Source: Aggregatibacter kilianii (lineage in GTDB: Bacteria; Pseudomonadota; Gammaproteobacteria; Enterobacterales; Pasteurellaceae). From it: DNA of 64,000 nucleotides. Under the pieces are notes generated by a model. The model saw nothing but the letters and a program-made list of their open reading frames with translations, searched no databases and was not told the origin of the DNA. The first letter of the stretch is position 1; each line of letters starts with the position of its first letter. The stretch covers positions 1,730,501 through 1,794,500 of the forward strand of contig NZ_NRCN01000001.1 of NCBI RefSeq assembly GCF_003130255.1. Direction: 5' to 3'. Made by a program: the position numbers and the translations under genes. Positions 18,022 to 26,882 of the stretch are shown piece by piece.

Positions 18022-18882
18022 ATGCGTAAGATTTTATTTGTGATTTTTTCTGCTTTAGCTACTATTCCTTCTTACCTTTTTTATAGTGTGGAGATTTTTT
18101 CTCCCATTCATATCCAATTCCAACAGACTGAAAATTTCACTTATCACCCTATGAACACGGATAGCGGCTTGACTTGTTTTAAAACGGAGGAAAATATTAA
18201 TCCGATTCAACAAGATAAGCTCCGTTTGTTGATTTGGAACGTGCATAAAGGGTTGGATCACGGTTGGCAAGAAGAATTGGAAAATTTCGCACAGGGCAAA
18301 GATTTTCTGTTGTTACAGGAAGCTACCAATACGCAAAACTTAGCCGAGAAATTTTCATCACAATTTCCTACCGCACTTTATGCTACGGCCTTTGCTTATT
18401 TAGCACAGCAATCCGGCGTGCAGATTCTTTCAAAATTTTCACCGCACTTTTACTGTGCCGGTGCAGAAGTTGAGCCTTGGATTCGTATTCCCAAAGTGGG
18501 GGAGGCTATGATATTTCCATTGACTAATGGACAAGCCTTGCTCGTGGTTAACGTGCATTTGATTAATTTTGAAATTAATCTCGATGCTTATCGTCAACAA
18601 CTTAGCAGACTGATGTCATTGGTGAACCGACATCATGGGCCGATTGTGTTGGCAGGAGATTTTAATTCTTGGAACGGTTATCGCTTAGCGTTAATTCGCG
18701 AACTGGCAAAGCAATATGATTTACAGGAAGTGAATTTCTCTGAGGATCATCGCCTGCGCTTTTTAGATTATCCGTTGGATCATGTCTTTTTACGCGGTTT
18801 GTCTGTCACTTCCGCAACCACCCGCCCAACTGAGGCTTCCGATCATGCCCCATTGTTGGTGGAGGTGGATGTGCTTCATTAG
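18022..18882 (+). CDS. Endonuclease/exonuclease/phosphatase family protein, YafD-like
   Basis: A 286-residue protein of the metal-dependent DNase I-like phosphoesterase fold. Motifs appear in the right order: LLIWNVHKG (Asn), LLLQEAT (metal Glu), VVNVHLINFE, VLAGDFNSWN (Asp/Asn) and SDHAPLLVEV (catalytic His). A hydrophobic N-terminus (ILFVIFSALATIPSYLF) may anchor or export it. It resembles E. coli YafD; the substrate is unknown. It begins 12 bp after dnaX and its last 4 bases overlap the convergent ridA gene. Two USS sites lie inside it (about 18379 and 18441). Confidence 0.85.
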   Translation: MRKILFVIFSALATIPSYLFYSVEIFSPIHIQFQQTENFTYHPMNTDSGLTCFKTEENINPIQQDKLRLLIWNVHKGLDHGWQEELENFAQGKDFLLLQEATNTQNLAEKFSSQFPTALYATAFAYLAQQSGVQILSKFSPHFYCAGAEVEPWIRIPKVGEAMIFPLTNGQALLVVNVHLINFEINLDAYRQQLSRLMSLVNRHHGPIVLAGDFNSWNGYRLALIRELAKQYDLQEVNFSEDHRLRFLDYPLDHVFLRGLSVTSATTRPTEASDHAPLLVEVDVLH

Positions 18883-19232
18883 ATCGCTGCCGTCACCACA
18901 ATTTCAACTTTCCAGCGTGCGTCCGCTAATTTTGCCTCAACAGTGGCGCGCGCAGGGGCATTATTTGTATCAACCCATTCATCCCAAGCCCGGTTCATTT
19001 CAGCATAATCCAACATATCGACAAGGAAAATTTGAGCATTTAAAATACGACCTTTATTCGTATTGGCTTTAGCGAGTAATTTATCAATTAATGAGAGAAC
19101 TTCTTTCGTTTGTGCGTAAGCATTTTCTGTTAGCGTTGTTTCCGGCACTTGACCCGCTAAATAAGCGACACCGTTATAAATTACCATTTCCGATAAACGG
19201 GCACCGCTGTCGATACGTTGAATAGGTTGCAT
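18879..19232 (-). CDS. RidA/YjgF-family protein (YoaB-like)
   Basis: A 117-residue member of the RidA/YER057c/UK114 trimeric family. RidA proper deaminates reactive enamine/imine intermediates; members like this (close to YoaB) are less well understood. The conserved active-site arginine is in PARATVEAKLADARWKVEI and the early SEMVIYNGVAYLAGQVP strand is typical. It is read on the minus strand and overlaps the end of the upstream plus-strand gene by 4 bp, so the two transcripts converge without space for a terminator. AAGGAG precedes the start. Confidence 0.9.
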   Translation of the reverse strand: MQPIQRIDSGARLSEMVIYNGVAYLAGQVPETTLTENAYAQTKEVLSLIDKLLAKANTNKGRILNAQIFLVDMLDYAEMNRAWDEWVDTNNAPARATVEAKLADARWKVEIVVTAAI

Positions 19233-19342
19233 CTTTTTCTCCTTAATTGTTTCAGCACAAAAATAATCGCTGGGGATTATACCAATTTGATGGAAAAAGC
19301 ACTAAAATTCTTGAACCTTTAAACTGATAATAAGTCCTATTT

Positions 19343-20059
19343 ATGAAACTACTAATTTCTAATCAACATGGCGCCATTGTAATGGCCTTAATGCCGTTTC
19401 TATACGGAATGTTACTCGGACGCCCTATTTGGCAACATGTTTTCTTCTTATTGGCATGGTTTTCGTTGTATTTAATGACCTATCCGTTCTTAAATTTATT
19501 TAAAGGCAGAAATTTAGAACTGTATATCAAATGGTCATGGATATATTTCTTTGCTTGTGTCATTTTTGCCATTCCGGTGTTGATTTACAACTGGCATATT
19601 GCATTATTTGTTGCCGCTATGTTGCCGTTGGTTTTAGTCAGTATTTATTATGTGAAGCAAAAAGATGAACGCGCATTTTTGAACGATTTAGTCGGGATCA
19701 TTATTTTTGCGATTGCCGGTATGGGTTCCTATTATTTCCCTGACCGAGCCTTTGACCACAATATTTGGTTGGTCGCCTTATATCCAAGTCTATTTTTTAT
19801 CGGAACCACATTATACGTAAAATCGGTTATGCGTGAACGTAAGAATCCGCTATATTTGAAACTCTCTATTGGGTTTCATGTGGTTTGTATTCTTGGCTTT
19901 CTCTTGCTACAACAATATTTAATGGCATTCGCTTTTGTTCCGCCGTTAATTCGTGCAATTTGGTTACCGCATAAGAAATTATCGGTAAAACAAGTTGGGT
20001 TCACCGAAATGGGCATTTCCCTCTTGTTTTTCGCCAATTTGCTATATGCTACTTTATGA
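19343..20059 (+). CDS. YwiC-like integral membrane protein
   Basis: A 238-residue membrane protein with about seven or eight hydrophobic helices and the family-typical opening SNQHGAIVMALMPFLYG, which marks the YwiC-like family. Function is unknown. The short polar loops (KQKDERAF, MRERKNP, LPHKKLSVKQ) are mostly basic, consistent with cytoplasmic positions. The stop overlaps the start of the next gene (ATGA at 20056-20059), so translation of the two is likely coupled. Confidence 0.8.
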   Translation: MKLLISNQHGAIVMALMPFLYGMLLGRPIWQHVFFLLAWFSLYLMTYPFLNLFKGRNLELYIKWSWIYFFACVIFAIPVLIYNWHIALFVAAMLPLVLVSIYYVKQKDERAFLNDLVGIIIFAIAGMGSYYFPDRAFDHNIWLVALYPSLFFIGTTLYVKSVMRERKNPLYLKLSIGFHVVCILGFLLLQQYLMAFAFVPPLIRAIWLPHKKLSVKQVGFTEMGISLLFFANLLYATL

Positions 20060-20778
20060 AGATGATGAAAAAACAGTTAAGAAATTTTGCAATATTATTG
20101 GGACTATTCAGTTTCTCCGCACAGGCAATCGATGATGTGGCCTGGTCGGTAGGGCAAACTGCACAGACCATGAGTAAATTCGTGCAAAATAAACTGAATA
20201 ATGATGAATTAAGAAATTTAGCAAGACAATTTTTTGCGCATGACGACGCACGCTCTGTCTTTAATATTATGCGGATTTTAGCATTAAAAGATGATCGAAG
20301 TGCCCAATTGGATGTAGGTCGTTTTTATTTTGGTGGTGATGGCGTTGAACGAAATTATGAAAAAGCCTACTGGTGGTTCAGTGAGGCGGCAGAAAAAGGC
20401 AGTGTCAACGCGCTAACCAATTTAGGGATTATGTATGTCGGAGGCTATGGCATACAAAAAAGCCTCAAACATGGCATGGAGTTATTAGAACAAGCGGCAG
20501 AATTCAACGATTCTCATGCTATGCTCGTTTTAGGTATGCTATATTTTAATGAAAACAAAATTAAAAATTTTAATAAATCCTTTCACTGGTTAGAAAAAAG
20601 TGCCAAATTAGGTAATGAAGAAGCTATTTTTCGCCTAGGCCTGATGTATGAACATGGTGTCGGTACCAAACGTAACCGTCCAATGGCAATGTCTATTTAC
20701 CGCGATCTTACCGCTCAAAAGGGCCATTTTTCCGGCATGGCACGGGAAAGACTGGAGATGTTAAATCATTACCAATAA
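20056..20778 (+). CDS. Exported Sel1-repeat protein
   Basis: A 240-residue secreted protein. A signal peptide (KKQLRNFAILLGLFSFSAQA) precedes a short region, then about four Sel1-like repeats (for example AQLDVGRFYFGGDGVERNYEKA, split here as AQLDVGRFYFGGDG and VERNYEKAYWWF; ALTNLGIMYVGGYGI; AMLVLGMLYFNENKI; AIFRLGLMYEHGVGT). Such alpha-solenoids usually bind partners or peptidoglycan-related proteins. It overlaps the YwiC-like gene by 4 bp; a second ATG 6 bases in (20062) is an equally good start. A strong terminator follows. Confidence 0.85.
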   Translation: MKMMKKQLRNFAILLGLFSFSAQAIDDVAWSVGQTAQTMSKFVQNKLNNDELRNLARQFFAHDDARSVFNIMRILALKDDRSAQLDVGRFYFGGDGVERNYEKAYWWFSEAAEKGSVNALTNLGIMYVGGYGIQKSLKHGMELLEQAAEFNDSHAMLVLGMLYFNENKIKNFNKSFHWLEKSAKLGNEEAIFRLGLMYEHGVGTKRNRPMAMSIYRDLTAQKGHFSGMARERLEMLNHYQ

Positions 20779-20785
20779 CCATAAG

Positions 20786-20812
20786 AAATCCATCTGAGCA
20801 GATGGATTTTTT
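20786..20812 (+). terminator. Terminator after the Sel1 gene
   Basis: A 10-bp perfect stem (AAATCCATCT / AGATGGATTT) with loop GAGC is followed by a T-run, 7 bp after the Sel1 stop codon. Confidence 0.9.
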
Positions 20813-21050
20813 GTTTACGCGTTAGGTGAATCTAATCCTTATACCTTTTGTGCCCGTTATGCAATATCGAATGCAACAATGGGTTACACCAACCTAAAAT
20901 GGCGAATAAATATCCGCTACACATAAGTCTTCATCGAAATAATCTTGTTTTGCTTTTATGAATCACGACTGTATATATCGGAACAAATCTTATGACGTAG
21001 CATTCGCTCTCTGTGTGAAAACATCGCAAAAATCGACCGCACTTTGAGAT
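20813..21050. other. Intergenic stretch, possible degenerate repeat or gene remnant
   Basis: No convincing gene. A short open stretch reads GESNPYTFCARYAISNATMG on the plus strand and stops at about 20929. TGGGTTACACCAACCTA (about 20880-20896) looks like a decayed arm of the short palindromic repeats built around TAGGTTGGGTTA in many bacterial genomes. A USS lies at 21036-21044. Nothing more can be supported. Confidence 0.3.
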
Positions 21051-21052
21051 AG

Positions 21053-21073
21053 AAAAGGGCGCCATGAGCGCCC
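21053..21073 (-). terminator. Terminator after parC
   Basis: GGGCGC (21057-21062) and GCGCCC (21068-21073) form a GC-rich stem with loop CATGA. On the minus strand TTTT follows. It lies 16 bp past the parC stop. Confidence 0.8.
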
Positions 21074-21088
21074 CGTGTGTATTGAATT

Positions 21089-23341
21089 TTATTCCTGCGG
21101 TGTCACCACTTCAATTTCCACATTGCTATGCAAGCCTCGCGGTAACTGTGTCCCTTTGCGCCCCCGTTCGGCACGGAATTTCTGTAAATCTTCCGGTTTC
21201 AAGGTCACTTTACGTTTCCCGGAATGGAAGACCAGGCTGGAATTTTCTTCAATCAACAATAACCGCACCAATAATTCGGAACGTGCTTTGGCGTTGGCGG
21301 ATGGAATGGTAACAATTTTGTTACCTTTGCCTTTGGACAATTCCGGTAAATCTTGCACCGGGAAAATCAGCATTCTGCCGGCGGAGGTAAGTGCCACCAA
21401 AAGTGCGGTCGGATTTTTCAATGTTAATGGCGGTAACACTTTGGCATTTTCCGGTAAGGAAATGAGCGCTTTACCGGCTTTGTTACGGGCGACTAAATCG
21501 GCGAATTTACAAATAAAGCCATAGCCTGCGTCGGATGCCATGAGTAACGGTTGATCTTCATTTTCAATCAGCAGCTGATCAACGGTTGCACCTGCCGGCA
21601 GGGTAAGTTTTCCGGTGAGCGGCTCGCCTTGGGAACGGGCAGACGGCAGACTTAGCGGATCCAGTGCGTAACTGCGCCCCGTGCTGTCGATAAACACCGC
21701 CGGTTGATTGCTTTTGCCGTAGGCATGCGCCAAATATTTGTCGCCGGCTTTGTAGCTTAAGCCTTGCGGATCAATGTCATGCCCTTTCGCGCAACGCACC
21801 CAACCCATTTCCGATAAAATCACCGTCACCGGTTCTGTCGGCAGCATTTCGTTTTCTGCAATGGCTTTGGCTTCCGCTCGTTCAACTAACGGCGAACGAC
21901 GAGGGCTAGCGTACGTTTTGGCATCTTGTTGAATTTCTTTTTTCAACAACGTATTTAAACGGCGTTCGGAGCCTAAAATCTCTTCCAAAGATGACCGCTC
22001 TTTTTCTAATTCCGCTTGTTCCGCTTGCAATTGATGTTCTTCCAGTTTCGCTAAATGACGCAAACGCAAGTTCAAAATGGCTTCCGCTTGTGCATCGCTT
22101 AAGTTGAAACGTGCCATTAATTCGGCTTTCGGCTCATCTTCGTGACGGATGATTTCGATGACTTCATCAATATTCAAAAAGGCAATCATCAAACCTTGCA
22201 AGATATGCAGGCGGGCAAGCACTTTGTCTAAACGATATTGCAAGCGTCGGGTCACGGTGGTGCGACGGAAAGTCAGCCACTCGGTGAGGATTTCCAACAA
22301 ATTTTTCACTGCCGGTTTGTAATCCAAACCAATCATGTTCATGTTGACACGATAGCTTTTTTCCAAATCGGTGGTGGCAAATAAATGCGCCATCATGGCA
22401 TCAGTATCTACGCGATTCGAACGCGGCACGATCACAATGCGCACCGGATTTTCATGATCTGCTTCATCACGAATATCTTCTACCATCGGCAGTTTTTTCG
22501 CGGTCATTTGCTCGGCGATTTGCGCAATCACTTTGGATGGTGAGGCTTGGTGAGGGAGGGCGCTGATAATGATTTCCCCGTCTTCTTTCTTCCATGCTGC
22601 GCGCATTTTGATAGAGCCGCGACCTTGTTGATATATTTTGCGAATTTCTTCTTTCGGCGAAATGATTTCTGCCTCTGTCGGGAAATCCGGGCCTTGCACC
22701 ACAGTCAACAAATCATCCAAGGTCGTTTTTGGATTATCCAGCAACATCACTGCAGCGTCAGCAATTTCATTAATGTTGTGCGGAGGAATATCCGTTGCCA
22801 TCCCCACCGCGATCCCTGTCGTACCGTTGAGTAAAATATGAGGCAAACGTGCCGGCAAATATTGCGGTTCTTCTAAGGTACCGTCAAAGTTCGGTTGATA
22901 ATCCACGGTGCCTTGACCGAGTTCTGCCAATAGCACTTCTGAAATTTTAGATAAACGGGATTCTGTATAACGCATTGCCGCGAAAGATTTCGGATCGTCC
23001 ACCGCGCCCCAGTTGCCTTGCCCGTCAACCAATGGGTAACGGTAAGAGAAGGGCTGTGCCATCAACACCATGGCTTCATAGCAAGCGCTATCACCGTGCG
23101 GGTGGAATTTACCCAACACATCCCCCACAGTACGGGCAGATTTTTTATATTTTGCCGCTGCATTCAGCCCAAGCTCGGACATGGCATAAATAATGCGTCG
23201 CTGTACAGGCTTTAAACCATCACCGATAAACGGCAAGGCGCGATCCATGATGACGTACATGGAGTAGTTGAGATACGCCCTTTCGGTGAAGTGGCGTAGT
23301 GGCATTTGTTCGATGCCTTCGTAGTTGATGGAGTCAGTCAT
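21089..23341 (-). CDS. parC: DNA topoisomerase IV subunit A
   Basis: ParC is the cutting subunit of topoisomerase IV, which decatenates daughter chromosomes. At 750 residues it is close to E. coli ParC and lacks a canonical GyrA box. The catalytic tyrosine is Tyr125 in AMRYTESRL. Quinolone positions read Ser85 and Glu89 in GDSACYE (E. coli Ser80/Glu84), the susceptible type. The C-terminal region is the shorter, broken pinwheel with a basic late segment ([15 protein letters not shown]). It is downstream of parE on the same strand, but 160 bp with two hairpins lie between them. Confidence 0.97.
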   Translation of the reverse strand: MTDSINYEGIEQMPLRHFTERAYLNYSMYVIMDRALPFIGDGLKPVQRRIIYAMSELGLNAAAKYKKSARTVGDVLGKFHPHGDSACYEAMVLMAQPFSYRYPLVDGQGNWGAVDDPKSFAAMRYTESRLSKISEVLLAELGQGTVDYQPNFDGTLEEPQYLPARLPHILLNGTTGIAVGMATDIPPHNINEIADAAVMLLDNPKTTLDDLLTVVQGPDFPTEAEIISPKEEIRKIYQQGRGSIKMRAAWKKEDGEIIISALPHQASPSKVIAQIAEQMTAKKLPMVEDIRDEADHENPVRIVIVPRSNRVDTDAMMAHLFATTDLEKSYRVNMNMIGLDYKPAVKNLLEILTEWLTFRRTTVTRRLQYRLDKVLARLHILQGLMIAFLNIDEVIEIIRHEDEPKAELMARFNLSDAQAEAILNLRLRHLAKLEEHQLQAEQAELEKERSSLEEILGSERRLNTLLKKEIQQDAKTYASPRRSPLVERAEAKAIAENEMLPTEPVTVILSEMGWVRCAKGHDIDPQGLSYKAGDKYLAHAYGKSNQPAVFIDSTGRSYALDPLSLPSARSQGEPLTGKLTLPAGATVDQLLIENEDQPLLMASDAGYGFICKFADLVARNKAGKALISLPENAKVLPPLTLKNPTALLVALTSAGRMLIFPVQDLPELSKGKGNKIVTIPSANAKARSELLVRLLLIEENSSLVFHSGKRKVTLKPEDLQKFRAERGRKGTQLPRGLHSNVEIEVVTPQE

Positions 23342-23400
23342 GATTTATTTTTGCGTTTTATTTATGTCGATAATATTCGTTTAATTTATTGGTTTTCGCC

Positions 23401-23440
23401 AAATTTCCCCTCTTTTGTAAAGAGGGGGTAGGGGAGATTT
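23401..23440. repeat. Palindromic element in the parE-parC gap
   Basis: CCCCTCTTT (23407-23415) and AAAGAGGGG (23419-23427) form a 9-bp stem with a 3-base loop, flanked by an imperfect outer pair AAATTTCCCC / GGGGAGATTT (23401-23410 / 23431-23440). The nested, C-rich design resembles dispersed repeat families of this group rather than a simple terminator. Confidence 0.6.
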
Positions 23441-23496
23441 AAAGTGCGGTTGATTTTTGAAATGTTTTTAAGCGTTTGAAAATGTCACCGCACTTT
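23441..23496 (-). terminator. Inverted USS pair after parE
   Basis: AAAGTGCGGT (23441-23450) and ACCGCACTTT (23487-23496) are inverted USS cores 36 bases apart. Their T-rich and A-rich flanks partly pair too. It sits directly after the parE stop and probably ends or attenuates that transcript before parC. Confidence 0.65.
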
Positions 23497-23501
23497 TCTT
23501 C

Positions 23502-25406
23502 TTACACAGCTAAATCCACTTGATCCCCTTTCGCTTGCAACCAGTTTTTACGGTCTTCAGCGCGTTTTTTGGCCAGTAGCATATCCATGGTTTCTATTGT
23601 TTCTTGGCTTTCTTCGCCTTGTGCTTCAAAGGTGAGTTGCACTAAACGACGGGTGTTCGGATCCATCGTGGTCTCGCGTAATTGCATTGGGTTCATTTCA
23701 CCCAATCCTTTAAAACGCTGTACGTTCGGCTTGCCTTTTTTCCCTTTCAGACGATCCAAAATAGCCTCTTTTTCGCTTTCATCTAGGGCATAGAACACCT
23801 CTTTACCTAAGTCGATTCGATAGAGCGGTGGCATCGCCACATACACATGGCCTTTTTCCACCAGTTTCGGGAAGTGGCGTAGGAAGAGGGCGCAAAGTAG
23901 GGTGGCAATATGTAAACCATCCGAATCCGCATCGGCGAGAATACAGACCTTGCCGTAGCGTAATTGGGATAAATCATCGTTGTCGGGGTCAATGCCCAGT
24001 GCCACGGCAATATCATGCACTTCTTGTGAGGCTAACACTTGCTCTGGGGAGACTTCCCACGTGTTCAAGATTTTACCGCGCAACGGCAAAATCGCTTGGT
24101 ATTCACGTTCCCGTGCTTGCTTGGCAGAACCGCCGGCAGAATCCCCTTCTACGAGGAATAATTCGGTTAAATTGAGATCTTGTGAGCTGCAGTCGGCGAG
24201 TTTGCCCGGTAGCGCAGGGCCACTCACCAGTTTTTTACGCACCACTTTTTTCGCTGCACGCAAACGGCGTTGGGCGGAACTGATTGCCATATCCGCCAAT
24301 AATTCAGCTTGTTGAATATTTTGGTTTAGCCACAAACTGAAAGCATCTTTCACAACGCCGCCAATAAACACCGCACTTTGACGGGAGGAAAGGCGTTCTT
24401 TGGTTTGTCCGGCGAATTGTGGATCTTGCATTTTAAGGGAAAGTACATAAGCACAACGATCCCATAAGTCGTCAGCGGTGAGTTTCACACCACGCGGCAA
24501 TAAATTGCGGAATTCGCAAAACTCACGCATGGCATCCAATAACCCTTGACGCAAACCGTTGACGTGTGTGCCGCCAAGTGCGGTCGGAATCAGGTTTACA
24601 TAGCTTTCGCCGATGAGTTCGCCACCTTCCGGCAACCATAATAACGCCCAAGATACCGCTTCTTTTTCGCCCTTAAATTCACCGATGAACGGTTGTTCCG
24701 GTAAGGTGACTAAACCGTTTACCGCTTCCATTAAATAGTCGTTCAAGCCGTCTTGATAAAGCCAAGTGTCTTCGGTGTCATTCACTTTATCGATAAATTT
24801 AATTTCTAGTCCTGAGCACAACACGGCTTTAGCGCGGAGTAAATGACGCAAACGGCTGACGGAGAATTTTTCGCTGTCGAAATATTTCGGATTCGGTTTG
24901 AAATGCACGGTGGTACCGGTCGTGCGACGACCGCAGGTACCGATAACGGTGAGGTCTTCCACTTTTTTGCCATTTTCAAAGGCGATTTGATACACTTCAC
25001 CGTTACGTTTAATGCTTACATCAACCCGTTCGGATAAGGCGTTCACCACAGAAATTCCTACCCCGTGTAAACCACCGGAAAACGTGTAATTTTTATTAGA
25101 GAATTTACCGCCGGCGTGCAGTTTGCTCATGATGACTTCTACGCCGGATACTTTTTCCACCGGGTGAATATCTACCGGCATACCGCGCCCGTTGTCGATC
25201 ACTTCAATGGATTGATCTTTATGCAAAATGACTTCGATTTTCGTAGCAAAACCGGCAAGGGCTTCGTCCACGCTGTTGTCGATAACTTCTTGTGCGAGGT
25301 GATTTGGGCGGGTGGTGTCGGTGTACATGCCCGGGCGGAGCTGTACAGGTTCAAGGTCTTTTAAAACGGTAATTTCGTTGGCGGAATAATTCGTTGTCAT
25401 AGTCAT
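23502..25406 (-). CDS. parE: DNA topoisomerase IV subunit B
   Basis: ParE is the ATPase subunit of topoisomerase IV. The GHKL ATP-binding domain is seen as VIDNSVDEALAG, VIDNGRGMPVDIHP and GGLHGVGISVVNALS; the transducer follows, then the Toprim domain with LVEGDSAGGSAKQARE and the acidic DADSDG. At 634 residues it is the ParE length rather than the longer GyrB. The resistance-prone region near PLRGKILN is intact. Two starts (MTMTTN) lie 6 bases apart and cannot be separated. It is upstream of parC on the same strand. Confidence 0.97.
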   Translation of the reverse strand: MTMTTNYSANEITVLKDLEPVQLRPGMYTDTTRPNHLAQEVIDNSVDEALAGFATKIEVILHKDQSIEVIDNGRGMPVDIHPVEKVSGVEVIMSKLHAGGKFSNKNYTFSGGLHGVGISVVNALSERVDVSIKRNGEVYQIAFENGKKVEDLTVIGTCGRRTTGTTVHFKPNPKYFDSEKFSVSRLRHLLRAKAVLCSGLEIKFIDKVNDTEDTWLYQDGLNDYLMEAVNGLVTLPEQPFIGEFKGEKEAVSWALLWLPEGGELIGESYVNLIPTALGGTHVNGLRQGLLDAMREFCEFRNLLPRGVKLTADDLWDRCAYVLSLKMQDPQFAGQTKERLSSRQSAVFIGGVVKDAFSLWLNQNIQQAELLADMAISSAQRRLRAAKKVVRKKLVSGPALPGKLADCSSQDLNLTELFLVEGDSAGGSAKQAREREYQAILPLRGKILNTWEVSPEQVLASQEVHDIAVALGIDPDNDDLSQLRYGKVCILADADSDGLHIATLLCALFLRHFPKLVEKGHVYVAMPPLYRIDLGKEVFYALDESEKEAILDRLKGKKGKPNVQRFKGLGEMNPMQLRETTMDPNTRRLVQLTFEAQGEESQETIETMDMLLAKKRAEDRKNWLQAKGDQVDLAV

Positions 25407-25469
25407 TCATTAATAAAATTTTGGAAGCAAAATTGCGCGGGATTATAGCAAAAAACAACGGGATTTTTA

Positions 25470-25512
25470 ACCGCACTTTTCATGCTGAGAGAAGAGAAAA
25501 GAGCGGTCATTT
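25470..25512. terminator. Imperfect inverted USS pair between ccp and parE
   Basis: AACCGCACTTTT (about 25469-25480) faces AAAAGAGCGGTC (about 25497-25508), which is a USS core with one changed base. The arms could still pair across a 16-base loop. It lies between the peroxidase stop (25525) and the parE start. Confidence 0.45.
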
Positions 25513-25524
25513 TGGCGAGCGTTT

Positions 25525-26688
25525 TTACTGTTGTTTGAGTAGCGTTTCGTAGCGTTCGTCCGTTAAGGTTTTCAGAAAGGCTTCAAGGTCATCCAGTTGT
25601 TCATCACTTAACGGTGGTGCTTTGAGTTCTTCAAGATTCATCGTTGCAGCGTATTCCGGAGCTTCCCAAGGTTGCTGGGTTTCAGGATTCAGTTTACGCG
25701 CAGGGTTGTTGAAATGATCGAAATATTCCAACACGGTGCGTAAATGTTTAAACACGCCGTTGTGCATATAAGGTGCGGTGACGGCAATGTTGCGTAGGGT
25801 TGGCACTTTGAATTTGCCCTTTTGGCGTTGATCACCGTTGACCATTGGGTTATCCAACAAACCGTTATCGATAAAATCCTCGCTGAGCTGATTATGCGTG
25901 ATTAAACGCCGATTTTTAGGCACGCCCATGTTGTAATAGCGATAATTGGTGAAGGTTTCTTCCTTATGTTCGGCATCTTGCGCTTGGTGGCAGTTGCTAC
26001 AGTTGGTTTTGGTGTTATCAAAAAATAATTGTTTACCGCGTTTTTCTTGGGCGGTCATCGCATATTTGCCTTGTAGAGATTTATCGTATTTGGAATCAAA
26101 AGGATGTAATAAACGTTTTTCTTTTTGGAATACGGCAAGGGCGTCTTCCATGGCCGAATAAACGCTATCTACACTTTGCCATGTGTCTTTTCCGTAGTGT
26201 TGGGTAAAGAGCGTGAAATACATTGGCGTATTGATGATCCGTTTGGCAACGGAAAGTTTGTCCGGCATCCCCATTTCCACCGGATTGATTGGCGGTCCGC
26301 CGGCTTGTTCCGCCAGATCTTTAGCGCGACCATCCCAAAATTGACCGCCTACATAATCTTGAATTTTTTCGTCGTAATGAAACTCCGGTGCATAGCTTGC
26401 ATAAAGCATGGTCGGGGCATTGCGCGTGCCAAACAGTTTTGGATCATCGCCTTGGGACACCATTTTGTCTGCGCTGTTTTCCCGCAAATCGACAAAGGCG
26501 GTATCTGGGCTGTGGCAACTGGAACAGTTTTGATTACCATGAAGAGAAAGGTTGTTATCAAAAAATAAAATTTGCCCCAATAACGCTTTATCAATCCCGC
26601 CTTTCGGCATTTCACGGGCTTCTTTTTCTAACGCAAAGGCAGAGAAAGGAATCCATGCGGCAAATAGTATAATAAATAAACGGTTCAT
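25525..26688 (-). CDS. Di-haem cytochrome c peroxidase
   Basis: A periplasmic enzyme of the CcpA/MauG family that reduces hydrogen peroxide with electrons from cytochrome c or the quinol pool. I start it at 26688 (MNRLFIILFAAWIPFSAFA), which gives a signal peptide and AGGA 8 bases upstream, not at the ATG 36 bases earlier. Two haem c motifs are visible: CSSCH at residues 55-59 and CSNCH near 227. The tail (PYMHNGVFKHLRTVLEYFD) is typical. Length is 387. Only two CxxCH occur, so it is not the three-haem quinol peroxidase known from Aggregatibacter. It is divergent from ytfE. Confidence 0.92.
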   Translation of the reverse strand: MNRLFIILFAAWIPFSAFALEKEAREMPKGGIDKALLGQILFFDNNLSLHGNQNCSSCHSPDTAFVDLRENSADKMVSQGDDPKLFGTRNAPTMLYASYAPEFHYDEKIQDYVGGQFWDGRAKDLAEQAGGPPINPVEMGMPDKLSVAKRIINTPMYFTLFTQHYGKDTWQSVDSVYSAMEDALAVFQKEKRLLHPFDSKYDKSLQGKYAMTAQEKRGKQLFFDNTKTNCSNCHQAQDAEHKEETFTNYRYYNMGVPKNRRLITHNQLSEDFIDNGLLDNPMVNGDQRQKGKFKVPTLRNIAVTAPYMHNGVFKHLRTVLEYFDHFNNPARKLNPETQQPWEAPEYAATMNLEELKAPPLSDEQLDDLEAFLKTLTDERYETLLKQQ

Positions 26689-26770
26689 AGTCAGTCCTAA
26701 TAATAAAATGATGCTGTCTAGCATACCGTTTTTTCTCCTCTTTCAGTCTTCCTATTTTAAGGTATAACCT

Positions 26771-26784
26771 TTGACTTGCATCAT
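26771..26784. promoter_or_regulatory. Weak FNR-like site between ccp and ytfE
   Basis: TTGACTTGCATCAT matches the FNR consensus TTGAT-N4-ATCAA with two mismatches, one per half. It lies between two divergent genes of anaerobic and nitrosative defence, which are FNR-linked in relatives. Promoter spacing to either gene is not convincing. Confidence 0.25.
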
Positions 26785-26882
26785 ACAAAATCTCTTTTTT
26801 AAAAAAAGCACTTTATCTTTTTATAGAATAGTTTACTATTTTACTTGGTTTTTGTTATCAACATTTATGGGGGAAAATTATT

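Noticed and set aside
221-25406. Quinolone-resistance changes in gyrA or parC
   Set aside because: GyrA Ser83/Asp87 and ParC Ser85/Glu89 are the usual susceptible residues.
25525-26688. Aggregatibacter quinol peroxidase (three-haem)
   Set aside because: Only two CxxCH motifs are present and the protein is too short for the three-haem form.
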